DNA of 23,397 nt from JBIOUF01 sp044866695 (lineage in GTDB: Bacteria > Actinomycetota > Actinomycetes > Propionibacteriales > Nocardioidaceae): positions 1 through 23,397 of the forward strand of contig JBIOUF010000253.1 of assembly GCA_044866695.1 (NCBI GenBank), read 5' to 3'. The position numbers were made by a program, and so were the translations under genes. How positions within the stretch are numbered: the first letter of the stretch is position 1; each line of letters begins with the position of its first letter. Below, in pieces: positions 14,891-21,725 of this stretch. The notes under the pieces are model-generated. The model ran no database searches and had not been told where the DNA came from. It saw nothing but the letters and a program-made list of their open reading frames with translations.

Positions 14891-15346
14891 GTGGCACGGT
14901 TCGGCAGGACCATGCAGTCTCTGGGGGACTACCTGCGGGAGCAGCGCGTCGCCAACGCGCTCTCGCTGCGGCAGCTCGCCGACGCCGCGGGTGTGTCGAA
15001 CCCGTACCTGAGCCAGATCGAGCGCGGGCTGCGCCGGCCCTCCGCGGAGGTGCTCCAGCAGATCGCCAGGGCGCTGCGGATCTCCGCGGAGACGTTGTAC
15101 GTGCGGGCCGGGATCCTCGACCCCGAGGACGGAGAGGTCCGCTCCGTGGAGCTCGCCGTCCTGGGCGACACCGGGCTCACCGACCGGCAGCAGCAGGCGC
15201 TGCTCGACGTGTACCGGTCGTTCCGAGTCGCCAACGCAGCGCCGCAGCCGAGCGACCCGGGCGGTCCGGCGACCCCCGAACCGGCCGCCCGGCCCGGCGC
15301 AGCACCCAGTGCCACACCCGTCGCACCACCGAGAGAAGGAGATTGA
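14891..15346 (+). CDS. XRE-family transcriptional regulator (Rv0474 / MLDSR-like)
   Basis: This 151-residue protein has an N-terminal helix-turn-helix (LREQRVANALSLRQLADAAG, VSNPYLSQIERGLRRPS) and a Pro/Ala-rich tail. The same regulator precedes the heparin-binding hemagglutinin gene in Mycobacterium (Rv0474) and the lipid-droplet protein gene MLDS in Rhodococcus, where the regulator MLDSR controls MLDS. GTG 14891 fits a leaderless promoter; ATG 14912 (MQSLGDYLREQR) is the alternative and matches many homologues. The stop is one base from the next ATG (TGA-C-ATG), so translation is coupled. Confidence 0.88.
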   Translation: MARFGRTMQSLGDYLREQRVANALSLRQLADAAGVSNPYLSQIERGLRRPSAEVLQQIARALRISAETLYVRAGILDPEDGEVRSVELAVLGDTGLTDRQQQALLDVYRSFRVANAAPQPSDPGGPATPEPAARPGAAPSATPVAPPREGD

Positions 15347-15347
15347 C

Positions 15348-16091
15348 ATGGCTACTGCCACCGACCACAGGCTCACCCCCGCGACGCCGTTCTACGCGGC
15401 GGTCGGGATGAGCGACCACGCCGTCGAGCTGGTCCGCAGGTACGCCTCCGACGTGCAGGCGAAGGTCAACGCCGGCGAGCTGGCCCCGAAGGCGCTGACC
15501 GAGACCGCCCGGGCCCGGGTCGCCGAGCTGCGGGCCGACGCCAAGGAGCTGCCGAAGGCCTTCGAGGAGCGCGTGAACGGGTTCCAGGCCGACGCCAGGA
15601 CCCTGCCGAACCGGCTCGAGACCCGGGTCGCGGAGCTGCAGGCCGAGCTGAAGGCGCTGCCCAAGCGGCTGGAGTCCGCCCTCGCGGAGCTGCAGTCGGA
15701 GTGGCGGCTGGTCCCGGACCGGCTCGAGGCGCGGCGCGCCGAGCTGCTCGCGGAGGCCAAGGAGCTCCGCGCGAGGCTCGAGGCCAGGCTCGACGAGCTG
15801 GTCGAGGAGTGGAACGACGCGGTGTCGGAGCGCTTCGAGGCCTATGCCGGCTACGCCAGCCGCGGCGAGGGCGTGATCTCGGCGCTGCGCGGTGAGACCG
15901 AGGCCGCGTCGACGAGGACGCAGACGGCGGCCCGGCCGACGGCCAGGAAGGCCTCCCCGAAGAAGGCCTCCCCGAAGAAGGCCACCGCGAAGAAGGCCAC
16001 CGCGAAGAAGGCACCGGCCAAGAAGGCCACCGCCGAGGAGTCCCCGGCCACCCCGACCCCGGCCACCCCGACCACGGCCGAGGAGGCCTGA
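15348..16091 (+). CDS. hbhA: HbhA / MLDS-like coiled-coil protein with Lys-Ala-rich tail
   Basis: This 247-residue protein has a strong ribosome binding site (AAGGAG) and ATG 15348. Residues 50-157 are six exact 18-residue helical units, most starting Leu-Pro, with prolines at 69, 87, 105 and 123. Residues 201-230 are six 5-residue units (KASPK, KATAK, KAPAK), a histone-H1-like tail, followed by a Thr/Pro end. HbhA in Mycobacterium binds heparan sulfate on host cells; the Rhodococcus homologue MLDS coats lipid droplets and tethers them to DNA. In a probable environmental organism the second role is more likely, but this is inference. There is no signal peptide. Confidence 0.85.
   Translation: MATATDHRLTPATPFYAAVGMSDHAVELVRRYASDVQAKVNAGELAPKALTETARARVAELRADAKELPKAFEERVNGFQADARTLPNRLETRVAELQAELKALPKRLESALAELQSEWRLVPDRLEARRAELLAEAKELRARLEARLDELVEEWNDAVSERFEAYAGYASRGEGVISALRGETEAASTRTQTAARPTARKASPKKASPKKATAKKATAKKAPAKKATAEESPATPTPATPTTAEEA
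15948..16037 (+). repeat. 15-nt tandem repeat encoding the Lys-Ala-Ser/Thr-Pro tail
   Basis: Six consecutive 15-nt units encode the KASPK/KATAK/KAPAK tail of the HbhA-like protein. The first two and the next two units are near-identical, so the tail length could vary between strains by slippage. Confidence 0.8.
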
Positions 16092-16133
16092 CGCTCGCGC
16101 GGCGCGCCCGCGTCGCAGAGCCGTCGCACCCCT

Positions 16134-16170
16134 GCCGCCGCCCCCGGCCGTCGTCGCCGGGGGCGGCGGC
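16134..16170 (+). terminator. Strong hairpin after hbhA
   Basis: A perfect 15-bp stem, GCCGCCGCCCCCGGC (16134-16148) with GCCGGGGGCGGCGGC (16156-16170), has a 7-nt loop and begins 42 nt after the hbhA stop. There is no U tract. It may end or partly attenuate transcription before the DUF2516 gene, whose start is only 21 nt further on. Confidence 0.65.
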
Positions 16171-16191
16171 GTGCGCGGGTATGGTGGAGCG

Positions 16192-16476
16192 GTGAGCGTG
16201 TTCCAGATCTCGAACGGCGTGATGGCGCTGGTCAGCCTCGCCATGTTCGTCGCCCAGGTCTGGGCGTTCGTCGACGCGCTGGCACAGCGCAAGGACGCCT
16301 ACGTCGCCGCGGACAAGCTCACCAAGCCCGCGTGGGTGGTGATCCTGGGCCTGGGCCTGCTGGCGCACCTGCTGTTCTGGTCACCGCTCAGCCTGCTCAA
16401 CCTGCTCGGGATCGTCGCGGCCCTGGTCTACCTGGTCGACGTACGCCCGGCGATCCGCTCGCTGACCCGACGCTGA
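16192..16476 (+). CDS. DUF2516 family membrane protein
   Basis: This 94-residue protein has two hydrophobic segments (about residues 8-30 and 47-83) with a short charged loop (AQRKDAYVAADKLTKPAW) and a basic C-terminal end. It matches the actinobacterial DUF2516 family, found just downstream of hbhA in Mycobacterium (Rv0476). GTG 16192 has GGTGGAG six bases upstream. Its function is unknown; conserved position suggests a link to the HbhA-like protein or envelope. Confidence 0.85.
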   Translation: MSVFQISNGVMALVSLAMFVAQVWAFVDALAQRKDAYVAADKLTKPAWVVILGLGLLAHLLFWSPLSLLNLLGIVAALVYLVDVRPAIRSLTRR

Positions 16477-16683
16477 CCCACGCCCCCACCCCGCCCACCC
16501 CACGCACTTCTCGTCGCGTCCGCCCGGAGGCGATGAATTCGGTCGACAGCCCGGGTCGACCCGTCAGACAGTAGACGGCGGCACCCACCACCCCGGTTGC
16601 CCGATCCCCCCAGCCACCAGCCCAGGAGGACCCATGCCCCGCCCCGTCCCGGCCGCGCCGACGGCCACTGCCGAGGTGACGCC

Positions 16684-17706
16684 ATGAGCGCGCGGACCGA
16701 ACCGCAGGTCGCGGTCGAGGCCGTGGACCTGGTCAAGCAGTTCGGCGACACCGTCGCGGTCGACGGCATCAGCTTCACCGTGCCGACCGACAGCGTGCTG
16801 GGCATGCTCGGCCCGAACGGCGCGGGCAAGACCTCCACGGTCCGCATGCTCACCACGATGTCGCTGCCGACCAGCGGCACCGGGCGGGTGGCCGGACACG
16901 ACGTGGTCGAGGAGCCCGAGGCGGTACGCCGCAGCATGGGCCTGACCGGACAGGTGGCGACGGTCGACGAGCTGCTTACCGGCCGGGAGAACCTCATGCT
17001 CATCGGCCGGTTCTCCGGCATGCCCCGGCGTCGGGCGCGCGACCGCGGCGAGGAGCTGCTCGAGCGGTTCTCGTTGACCGACGCGGGCAGCCGCGTGGTC
17101 AAGACCTACTCCGGAGGGATGCGGCGCCGGCTGGACCTCGCGGTGAGCCTGATCGCCACGCCGCCGGTGCTCTTCCTCGACGAGCCGACCACCGGCCTGG
17201 ACCCGCGCAGCCGCACCGAGCTGTGGGACGTGCTCCGCGGCCTGGTCGCGGAGGGCACCACGCTGGTGCTCACGACCCAGTACCTCGAGGAGGCCGACCA
17301 GCTCGCGGACGACATCATCGTCATCGACAAGGGCCGGATCATCGCCCAGGGCACCCCGACCCAGCTCAAGGACGAGGCGGGCCGGGCCAGCGTCGTGGTC
17401 ACCGTGTCCGACGCCTCGGACCTGCCCCGCGCCGCGGCGCTGGTGGGGGCCGCTGCCGACGAGGTGCACGTCGAGCGGTCCTCCCGCCGGGTCACCGCGA
17501 AGGCGGGCGGGCTCGCCGACATGCTGGCGATCGGTGCCGCCGTCGAGGCCAGCGGCATCTCCATCGACGACCTGGGCCTCCAGCGGCCCAGCCTCGACGA
17601 CGTGTTCTTGCACCTCACCGGCCACCGCGCGGAGGAGTCCGACCAGGCCGAGGACGCCGACGCCGGCGGCGAGACCACCGGCCAGCTCCAGGAGGCCCTG
17701 CGATGA
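16684..17706 (+). CDS. DrrA-like ABC transporter ATP-binding protein
   Basis: This 340-residue ABC ATPase belongs to the daunorubicin-resistance DrrA class. It has Walker A GPNGAGKTS (43-51), signature YSGGM (142-146), Walker B VLFLDEP (162-168) and the C-terminal DrrA-type extension with LQRPSLDDVFLHLTGH. ATG 16684 has GAGGTGA upstream. It pairs with the permease that follows by an ATGA overlap. It probably powers export of a drug or lipid-like molecule; the substrate is unknown. The 207 nt between it and DUF2516 hold a GTCGAC inverted repeat near 16540-16560 and nothing else I can support. Confidence 0.93.
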   Translation: MSARTEPQVAVEAVDLVKQFGDTVAVDGISFTVPTDSVLGMLGPNGAGKTSTVRMLTTMSLPTSGTGRVAGHDVVEEPEAVRRSMGLTGQVATVDELLTGRENLMLIGRFSGMPRRRARDRGEELLERFSLTDAGSRVVKTYSGGMRRRLDLAVSLIATPPVLFLDEPTTGLDPRSRTELWDVLRGLVAEGTTLVLTTQYLEEADQLADDIIVIDKGRIIAQGTPTQLKDEAGRASVVVTVSDASDLPRAAALVGAAADEVHVERSSRRVTAKAGGLADMLAIGAAVEASGISIDDLGLQRPSLDDVFLHLTGHRAEESDQAEDADAGGETTGQLQEALR

Positions 17707-18551
17707 CCACCACTGCCCTGCGTCGAAGCGAGGTCCCGCACGAGGGCTCGACGTTCCGGCCCCCGTCGTTCGTGCTCTCCTGCCTCCTGCTGGTGCGACG
17801 CAACCTGATCCACACCCGGCGGATGCCGGAGATGCTGATGGACGTCACCATCCAGCCGGTGATGTTCGTGCTGCTCTTCGCCTACGTCTTCGGCGCGTCC
17901 ATCGACGTGCCGGGGTCGAGCTACCGGGAGTTCCTGGTGCCCGGGATCATGGCGCAGACCATCGTGTTCTCCTCCTTCATCGTCGCGATGGGCCTGGTCA
18001 ACGACCTGGACAAGGGCTTCGTCGACCGGCTGAAGTCGCTGCCGATCCACCGGGCCTCGATCCTGGTCGGTCGCAGCATCTCCAGCCTGGTCCACTCCAG
18101 CATCGGCATCGGCGTGATGGCGCTGACCGGCCTGGCGATCGGCTGGCGCATCCGCAACGGGGTGGTCGACGGCGTCCTTGGGTTCGCCCTGATCTTGCTG
18201 TTCGGGTTCGCGATGATCTGGATCGGCATCCTGGTCGGGTCCTCTCTGCGGTCGGTCGAGGGCGTCCAGGGCCTGATGTTCACGGTGATGTTCCCGCTGA
18301 CCTTCCTGGCCAACACCTTCGCCCCGACGCAGAACATGCCGTCCTGGCTGCGCACCGTGGCCGAGTGGAACCCGGTGTCCTCCCTCACCCAGGCGATCCG
18401 CGAGCTGTGGGGCAACGGTCCGGCGGCCCCCGCGGACGCGGCCTGGCCCCTGCAGCACCCGGTCCTGATGACCGTGGCGTGGTCCTTGCTGATCACCGCC
18501 GTGGTGGCTCCGGTGTCGGTCGCGTCGTTCCGCCGGCGGTCGCGCGACTGA
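17703..18551 (+). CDS. DrrB-like ABC-2 type permease
   Basis: This 282-residue integral membrane protein has six predicted transmembrane segments. It carries the ABC-2 hallmark FVDRLKSLPIHRASILVGR after the second segment and a TFLANTFAPTQNMPSWLRTVAEWNPVSSLTQAIRELW-type region near the end, typical of DrrB. The ATGA overlap with the ATPase gene shows tight coupling. With it, the protein forms an exporter. Confidence 0.92.
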   Translation: MTTTALRRSEVPHEGSTFRPPSFVLSCLLLVRRNLIHTRRMPEMLMDVTIQPVMFVLLFAYVFGASIDVPGSSYREFLVPGIMAQTIVFSSFIVAMGLVNDLDKGFVDRLKSLPIHRASILVGRSISSLVHSSIGIGVMALTGLAIGWRIRNGVVDGVLGFALILLFGFAMIWIGILVGSSLRSVEGVQGLMFTVMFPLTFLANTFAPTQNMPSWLRTVAEWNPVSSLTQAIRELWGNGPAAPADAAWPLQHPVLMTVAWSLLITAVVAPVSVASFRRRSRD

Positions 18552-18580
18552 CCCACGCTGGTCGACCCCGCCGGCGTGGG
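18552..18580 (+). terminator. Hairpin directly after the ABC permease gene
   Basis: CCCACGCTGG (18552-18561) pairs with CCGGCGTGGG (18571-18580) over 10 bp with one wobble and a 9-nt loop. It starts at the base after the stop codon and separates the exporter operon from tnaA. Confidence 0.55.
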
Positions 18581-18641
18581 CTGGCCGGTCGAGGCTCGCG
18601 GGCGCTCGCACCGCAACGACCCGGGGCGCGATGCTGTGCGG

Positions 18642-20036
18642 ATGGACGAGCCCACCTTCCGCACGGTCATCGAACCCTTCCGGATCCACTCCGTGGAGCC
18701 GCTCCGGATGAGCACGCGCGCCGAGCGCCGCGAGCACGTCCGGGCCGCCGCCTTCAACCTCTTCCAGGTGCGCGCCGAGCACGTCCTGGTCGACCTGCTC
18801 ACCGACTCGGGCACCGGCGCGATGAGCAGGGACCAGTGGGCGGCGATCCAGCACGGTGACGAGTCCTACGCCGGGTCGCCGTCGTACTACGTCTTCGTCG
18901 ACGCGGTGCGAGAGCTGTTCCCGTTCGAGCACGTCATCCCGGTGCACCAGGGCCGGGCCGCGGAGAAGATCCTGTTCTCGGTGATCGGCGGCCCCGGCCT
19001 GGTGGTCCCCAACAACACCCACTTCGACACGACGCGGGCCAACGTCGAGGCCACCGGCGCGGTGGCCGCCGACCTGGTCGTCGCCGAGGGCCGGGACCCC
19101 AGGTCGGCGCACCCGTTCAAGGGGAACCTGGACACCCGGGCGCTGGAGGACCTGCTGGCGGCCCGCGCCGACGACGTGCCGTGCGTCTTCGTCACCGTGA
19201 CCAACAACAGCGGAGGCGGGCAGCCGGTCTCGCTGGCCAACCTGCGTGACGTGCGGGCGGTGTGCGACCGCTACGGCAAGCCGCTGTTCCTGGACGCCTG
19301 CCGCTTCGCCGAGAACGCCTGGTTCATCCGCGAGCGCGAGGACGGGCAGGCCGGACGCGACGTGGTCGAGATCGTGCGCGACATGGCCGCCCTGGCGGAC
19401 GGGATGACGATGAGTGCCAAGAAGGACCCGATGGGCAACATCGGCGGCTGGCTGGCCATGAACGACGACGAGCTGGCCGTCGCGTGCCGCAACACGCTGA
19501 TCCTCACCGAGGGCTTCACGACGTACGGCGGCCTGGCGGGCCGGGACCTGGAGGCGGTGGCCCAAGGGCTCCGGGAGGCCGTGCAGCACGACTACCTGAG
19601 GTACCGGATCCGGTCGACGGCGTACTTGGGGGAGGCGCTGCAGGAGCGCGGCATCCCGGTGCTCGCCCCGTTCGGCGGGCACGCGGTCTACATCGACGCC
19701 AGAGCGCTGGCCCCCCACCTCGACCCGCTTCAGTACCCGGGACAGTCGGTCGCGGTCGCGCTCTACGAGCTCGGCGGGGTCCGGTCCTGTGAGATCGGCA
19801 CGGTCATGTTCGGGCGACAGCCCGACGGCAGCGAGGTGCCGGCGGCCATGGACCTGGTCCGGCTGGCGATCCCTCGGCGCACCTACACCCAGGCCCACAT
19901 CGACTACGTCGTCGAGGTCTGCGAGCGGGTGGCCGCGGACGCTCCCGCGCTCCCCGGCTACCGCATCGCCCGGGAGCCGAAGGCGCTGCGGCACTTCACC
20001 GCGGCCTTCGAGCCCCTCGCGGAGGGAGCACGATGA
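18642..20036 (+). CDS. tnaA: Tryptophanase (beta-eliminating PLP lyase)
   Basis: This 464-residue enzyme is in the tryptophanase / tyrosine phenol-lyase family. The PLP lysine is Lys261 in MSAKKDPMGNIGG, with LLTDSGTGA (52-60), HQGRAAE and EGFTTYGGLAGRD. Three positions separate the two activities, and all point to tryptophanase: Asp129 (Thr124 in Citrobacter tyrosine phenol-lyase), Ile385 (Arg381) and His451 in LRHFTA (Phe448). It would split L-tryptophan into indole, pyruvate and ammonia. ATG 18642 starts MDEPTFRTVIEPFRI as in homologues, with only a weak ribosome binding site. I saw no TnaC-type leader in the short upstream gap. The stop overlaps the macro-domain start. Confidence 0.88.
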   Translation: MDEPTFRTVIEPFRIHSVEPLRMSTRAERREHVRAAAFNLFQVRAEHVLVDLLTDSGTGAMSRDQWAAIQHGDESYAGSPSYYVFVDAVRELFPFEHVIPVHQGRAAEKILFSVIGGPGLVVPNNTHFDTTRANVEATGAVAADLVVAEGRDPRSAHPFKGNLDTRALEDLLAARADDVPCVFVTVTNNSGGGQPVSLANLRDVRAVCDRYGKPLFLDACRFAENAWFIREREDGQAGRDVVEIVRDMAALADGMTMSAKKDPMGNIGGWLAMNDDELAVACRNTLILTEGFTTYGGLAGRDLEAVAQGLREAVQHDYLRYRIRSTAYLGEALQERGIPVLAPFGGHAVYIDARALAPHLDPLQYPGQSVAVALYELGGVRSCEIGTVMFGRQPDGSEVPAAMDLVRLAIPRRTYTQAHIDYVVEVCERVAADAPALPGYRIAREPKALRHFTAAFEPLAEGAR

Positions 20037-20569
20037 CCCACATCGAGGTCGTCACCGGCGACATCACCCGGCTGCGGGTCGACGCGGTCGTCAACGCAGC
20101 CAACACCGCCATGCGCGGCGGCGGCGGGGTGGACGGCGCGATCCACCGCGCCGCCGGGCCCGGGCTGCTGGCCGAGTGCGTCCAACGGTTCCCACGAGGA
20201 CTGCCGACCGGCGCCGCGGGCTGGACGCACGGCCACCGGCTGCCCGCCCGGTGGGTGGTGCACGTGGTCGGGCCGGTCTACGACGGCACCGGCGCCAACC
20301 GCCACCTGCTGGAGTCGTGCTATCGCGAGGCCCTGACGGTCGCCGGCGAGCTGGCCGAGGAGCACCAGGTCGAGGCGTTCACCATCGCGTTCCCGCTGGT
20401 CTCGGCCGGCGTCTACGGCTGGCCCCTCGACGACGCCGCGAGCGTCGCGGTGCGCACGGTGCGCACGATGTGCACGGCGCTCACGGTCGAGACCAAGGTC
20501 GAGCGGGTGCAGCTGGTCGCCTTCGGCGACGCGGCGCACCAGGCCCTCACCGCCGCGCTCGAGCGCTGA
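20033..20569 (+). CDS. Macro-domain protein (ADP-ribose / O-acetyl-ADP-ribose hydrolase type)
   Basis: This 178-residue MacroD-like protein has GDI (9-11), VVNAAN (19-24), GGGGVDGAIHRAAG (29-42), GHRLPARWVVHVVGP and the FPLVSAGVYGWP loop. Those residues bind ADP-ribose; Asn24 and Asp34 match catalytic positions in MacroD enzymes that remove ADP-ribose from acidic residues or deacetylate O-acetyl-ADP-ribose. ATG lies in the tnaA stop (ATGA), so it is translated directly after tryptophanase. What it acts on here is unknown. Confidence 0.9.
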   Translation: MTHIEVVTGDITRLRVDAVVNAANTAMRGGGGVDGAIHRAAGPGLLAECVQRFPRGLPTGAAGWTHGHRLPARWVVHVVGPVYDGTGANRHLLESCYREALTVAGELAEEHQVEAFTIAFPLVSAGVYGWPLDDAASVAVRTVRTMCTALTVETKVERVQLVAFGDAAHQALTAALER

Positions 20570-20581
20570 CCGCCGTCAGCG
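20564..20581. terminator. Hairpin between convergent macro-domain and SDR genes
   Basis: CGCTGAC (20564-20570) pairs with GTCAGCG (20575-20581) around CGCC, overlapping the macro-domain stop codon in an 18-nt gap between converging genes. It could act on both strands. Confidence 0.45.
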
Positions 20582-20587
20582 GCCGGC

Positions 20588-21346
20588 TCAGCGGGGCGGC
20601 ATCCGCAGGGCGCCGTCGAGGCGGACCACCTCGCCGTTGAGGTAGTCGTTGTCGACCATCGCCAGCACCAGGCCGGCGTACTCCTCGGGACGCCCGAGCC
20701 GGGGTGGGAAGGGCACCCCCGCGGCCAGGCCCGCGCGGAAGTCCTCGGAGACCGCTGCCAGCATGGGGGTCTCCATCACCCCCGGGGCGATGGTGAGCAC
20801 CCGGACGCCGTACTGGGCCAGGTCGCGCGCCGCGGCCAGGGTGAGGCCGACCACGCCTCCCTTGGAGGAGGCGTACGCCGCCTGCCCGACCTGACCGTCG
20901 AAGGCCGCGATCGACGCGGTGTTGACCACGACGCCGCGCTGCCCGTGCCGGTCGGGGTCGGTGGCGGCGATCCGCTCCGCGGCCAGGGCGAGCACGTTGA
21001 ACGTGCCGATGAGGTTGACCGTCACCACCTTGGCGAACAGCGAGAGGTCGTGGACGCCCTTGCGACCCAGCACCCGCTCGGACGGGGCGACGCCGGCGCA
21101 GCTCACGGCGAGCCGCAGCGGCGGGCCGGTCGAAGCCGCGCGGTCGACCGCGGCGCGGACGCTGTCGGCGTCGCCCACGTCCGCCGCGACGTAGCGCACG
21201 CCGGCGACGTCGGGGGCGTCGGCCAGGGCGGCCTGGAGGTCGAGCCCGAACACCGCGACGTCCCGCTCCGCGAGCGCGGCCGCGGTGGCCGCTCCGAGAC
21301 CCGAGGCGGCTCCCGTGACCACCGCGGCGGTGCCGGCTAGCCGCAT
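20588..21346 (-). CDS. Short-chain dehydrogenase (3-hydroxyacyl-CoA dehydrogenase type II-like)
   Basis: This 252-residue classical SDR has the NAD-binding GAASGLG (12-18) and catalytic Ser145, Tyr158, Lys162. The long insert between strand 4 and the active site (SERVLGRKGVHDLSLFAKVVTVNLIGTFN) and the ending NGEVVRLDGALRMPPR resemble 3-hydroxyacyl-CoA / 17-beta-hydroxysteroid dehydrogenase type 10 proteins used in fatty-acid or branched-chain degradation. ATG 21346 follows GGGGACC; upstream in-frame ATGs would add non-family sequence. Substrate is uncertain. Confidence 0.88.
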   Translation of the reverse strand: MRLAGTAAVVTGAASGLGAATAAALAERDVAVFGLDLQAALADAPDVAGVRYVAADVGDADSVRAAVDRAASTGPPLRLAVSCAGVAPSERVLGRKGVHDLSLFAKVVTVNLIGTFNVLALAAERIAATDPDRHGQRGVVVNTASIAAFDGQVGQAAYASSKGGVVGLTLAAARDLAQYGVRVLTIAPGVMETPMLAAVSEDFRAGLAAGVPFPPRLGRPEEYAGLVLAMVDNDYLNGEVVRLDGALRMPPR

Positions 21347-21676
21347 GCTGGTCCCCGCATCGAACGCCCTCCCTCGGCCGGTCTCGTCCCAGAGGACCAT
21401 GATGGCGGTGGTTCGCTGGCTCCCACGGACTAGACCACACACACGTTCTGATCATGTGGAGTCGGTCTCTTGACCAACACCCGTCCACAGTGCACGCTTA
21501 TGCCCGGGTCGTGCCGGCGGAGGGGGAGAACCGCAGGCGGGGCCCTCCGCGCGGCGCCTGCGGTGTCCGCGGGCGGTGTTCTCGACGGGAGGGACGAGGA
21601 CGTCGTGACGAGGTGCGCCTGGCCATCCCGAGCGGCCAGGCGCATCTCGCGTTCTGCGGCTCTCTCCCGTCTCGCA
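21347..21676. other. 330-nt intergenic region, no gene seen; two long hairpins
   Basis: No protein-coding frame here looks real. Two large perfect stems are present: ACCGCAGGCG (21530-21539) with CGCCTGCGGT (21555-21564), and TGCGCCTGGCC (21614-21624) with GGCCAGGCGCA (21634-21644), extendable by three pairs to 21611-21647. A TTGACC that could be a -35 box lies at 21470-21475 but has no well-spaced -10 box. The region could hold a small structured RNA; strand is unknown. Confidence 0.4.
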
Positions 21677-21699
21677 GAGTTCAGTGCATACCTGAACTC
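21677..21699. promoter_or_regulatory. Upstream operator palindrome of satD (O1)
   Basis: GAGTTCAG-N7-CTGAACTC is an 8-bp perfect inverted repeat with a core of GTTCAG-N7-CTGAAC (21679-21697). It covers the expected -35 region of the satD promoter. Its core and spacer length are identical to the second palindrome 28 bp downstream. Confidence 0.8.
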
Positions 21700-21706
21700 C
21701 CCAGTA

Positions 21707-21725
21707 GTTCAGTTATAGTCTGAAC
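21707..21725. promoter_or_regulatory. Core-promoter operator palindrome of satD (O2) with -10 box
   Basis: GTTCAG-TTATAGT-CTGAAC contains a near-consensus -10 box TATAGT (21714-21719) in its spacer and ends at the base before the ATG at 21726. Transcription would start at about 21726, giving a leaderless mRNA. A protein bound here would block RNA polymerase. Confidence 0.8.

Noticed and set aside
12519..15011. An 830-codon plus-strand open frame opposite cysC and across the asparaginase gene
   Set aside because: It is Gly/Arg/Ala-rich low-complexity translation with no family resemblance, while cysC and the asparaginase have intact motifs in other frames.
15948..16037. CRISPR-like or satellite array
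   Set aside because: The 15-nt period is in frame and encodes the Lys-Ala tail of the HbhA-like protein; there are no spacers.
17106..19994. A 962-codon minus-strand open frame opposite the ABC exporter and tnaA
   Set aside because: It is a shadow of the plus-strand genes with no recognisable domain.
18642..20036. Tyrosine phenol-lyase in place of tryptophanase
   Set aside because: Asp129, Ile385 and His451 match tryptophanases at the three positions where tyrosine phenol-lyase has Thr, Arg and Phe.
21677..21725. LexA (SOS) boxes
   Set aside because: Actinobacterial SOS boxes are TCGAAC-N4-GTTCGA. These palindromes are GTTCAG-N7-CTGAAC, which differs in both half-site and spacing.
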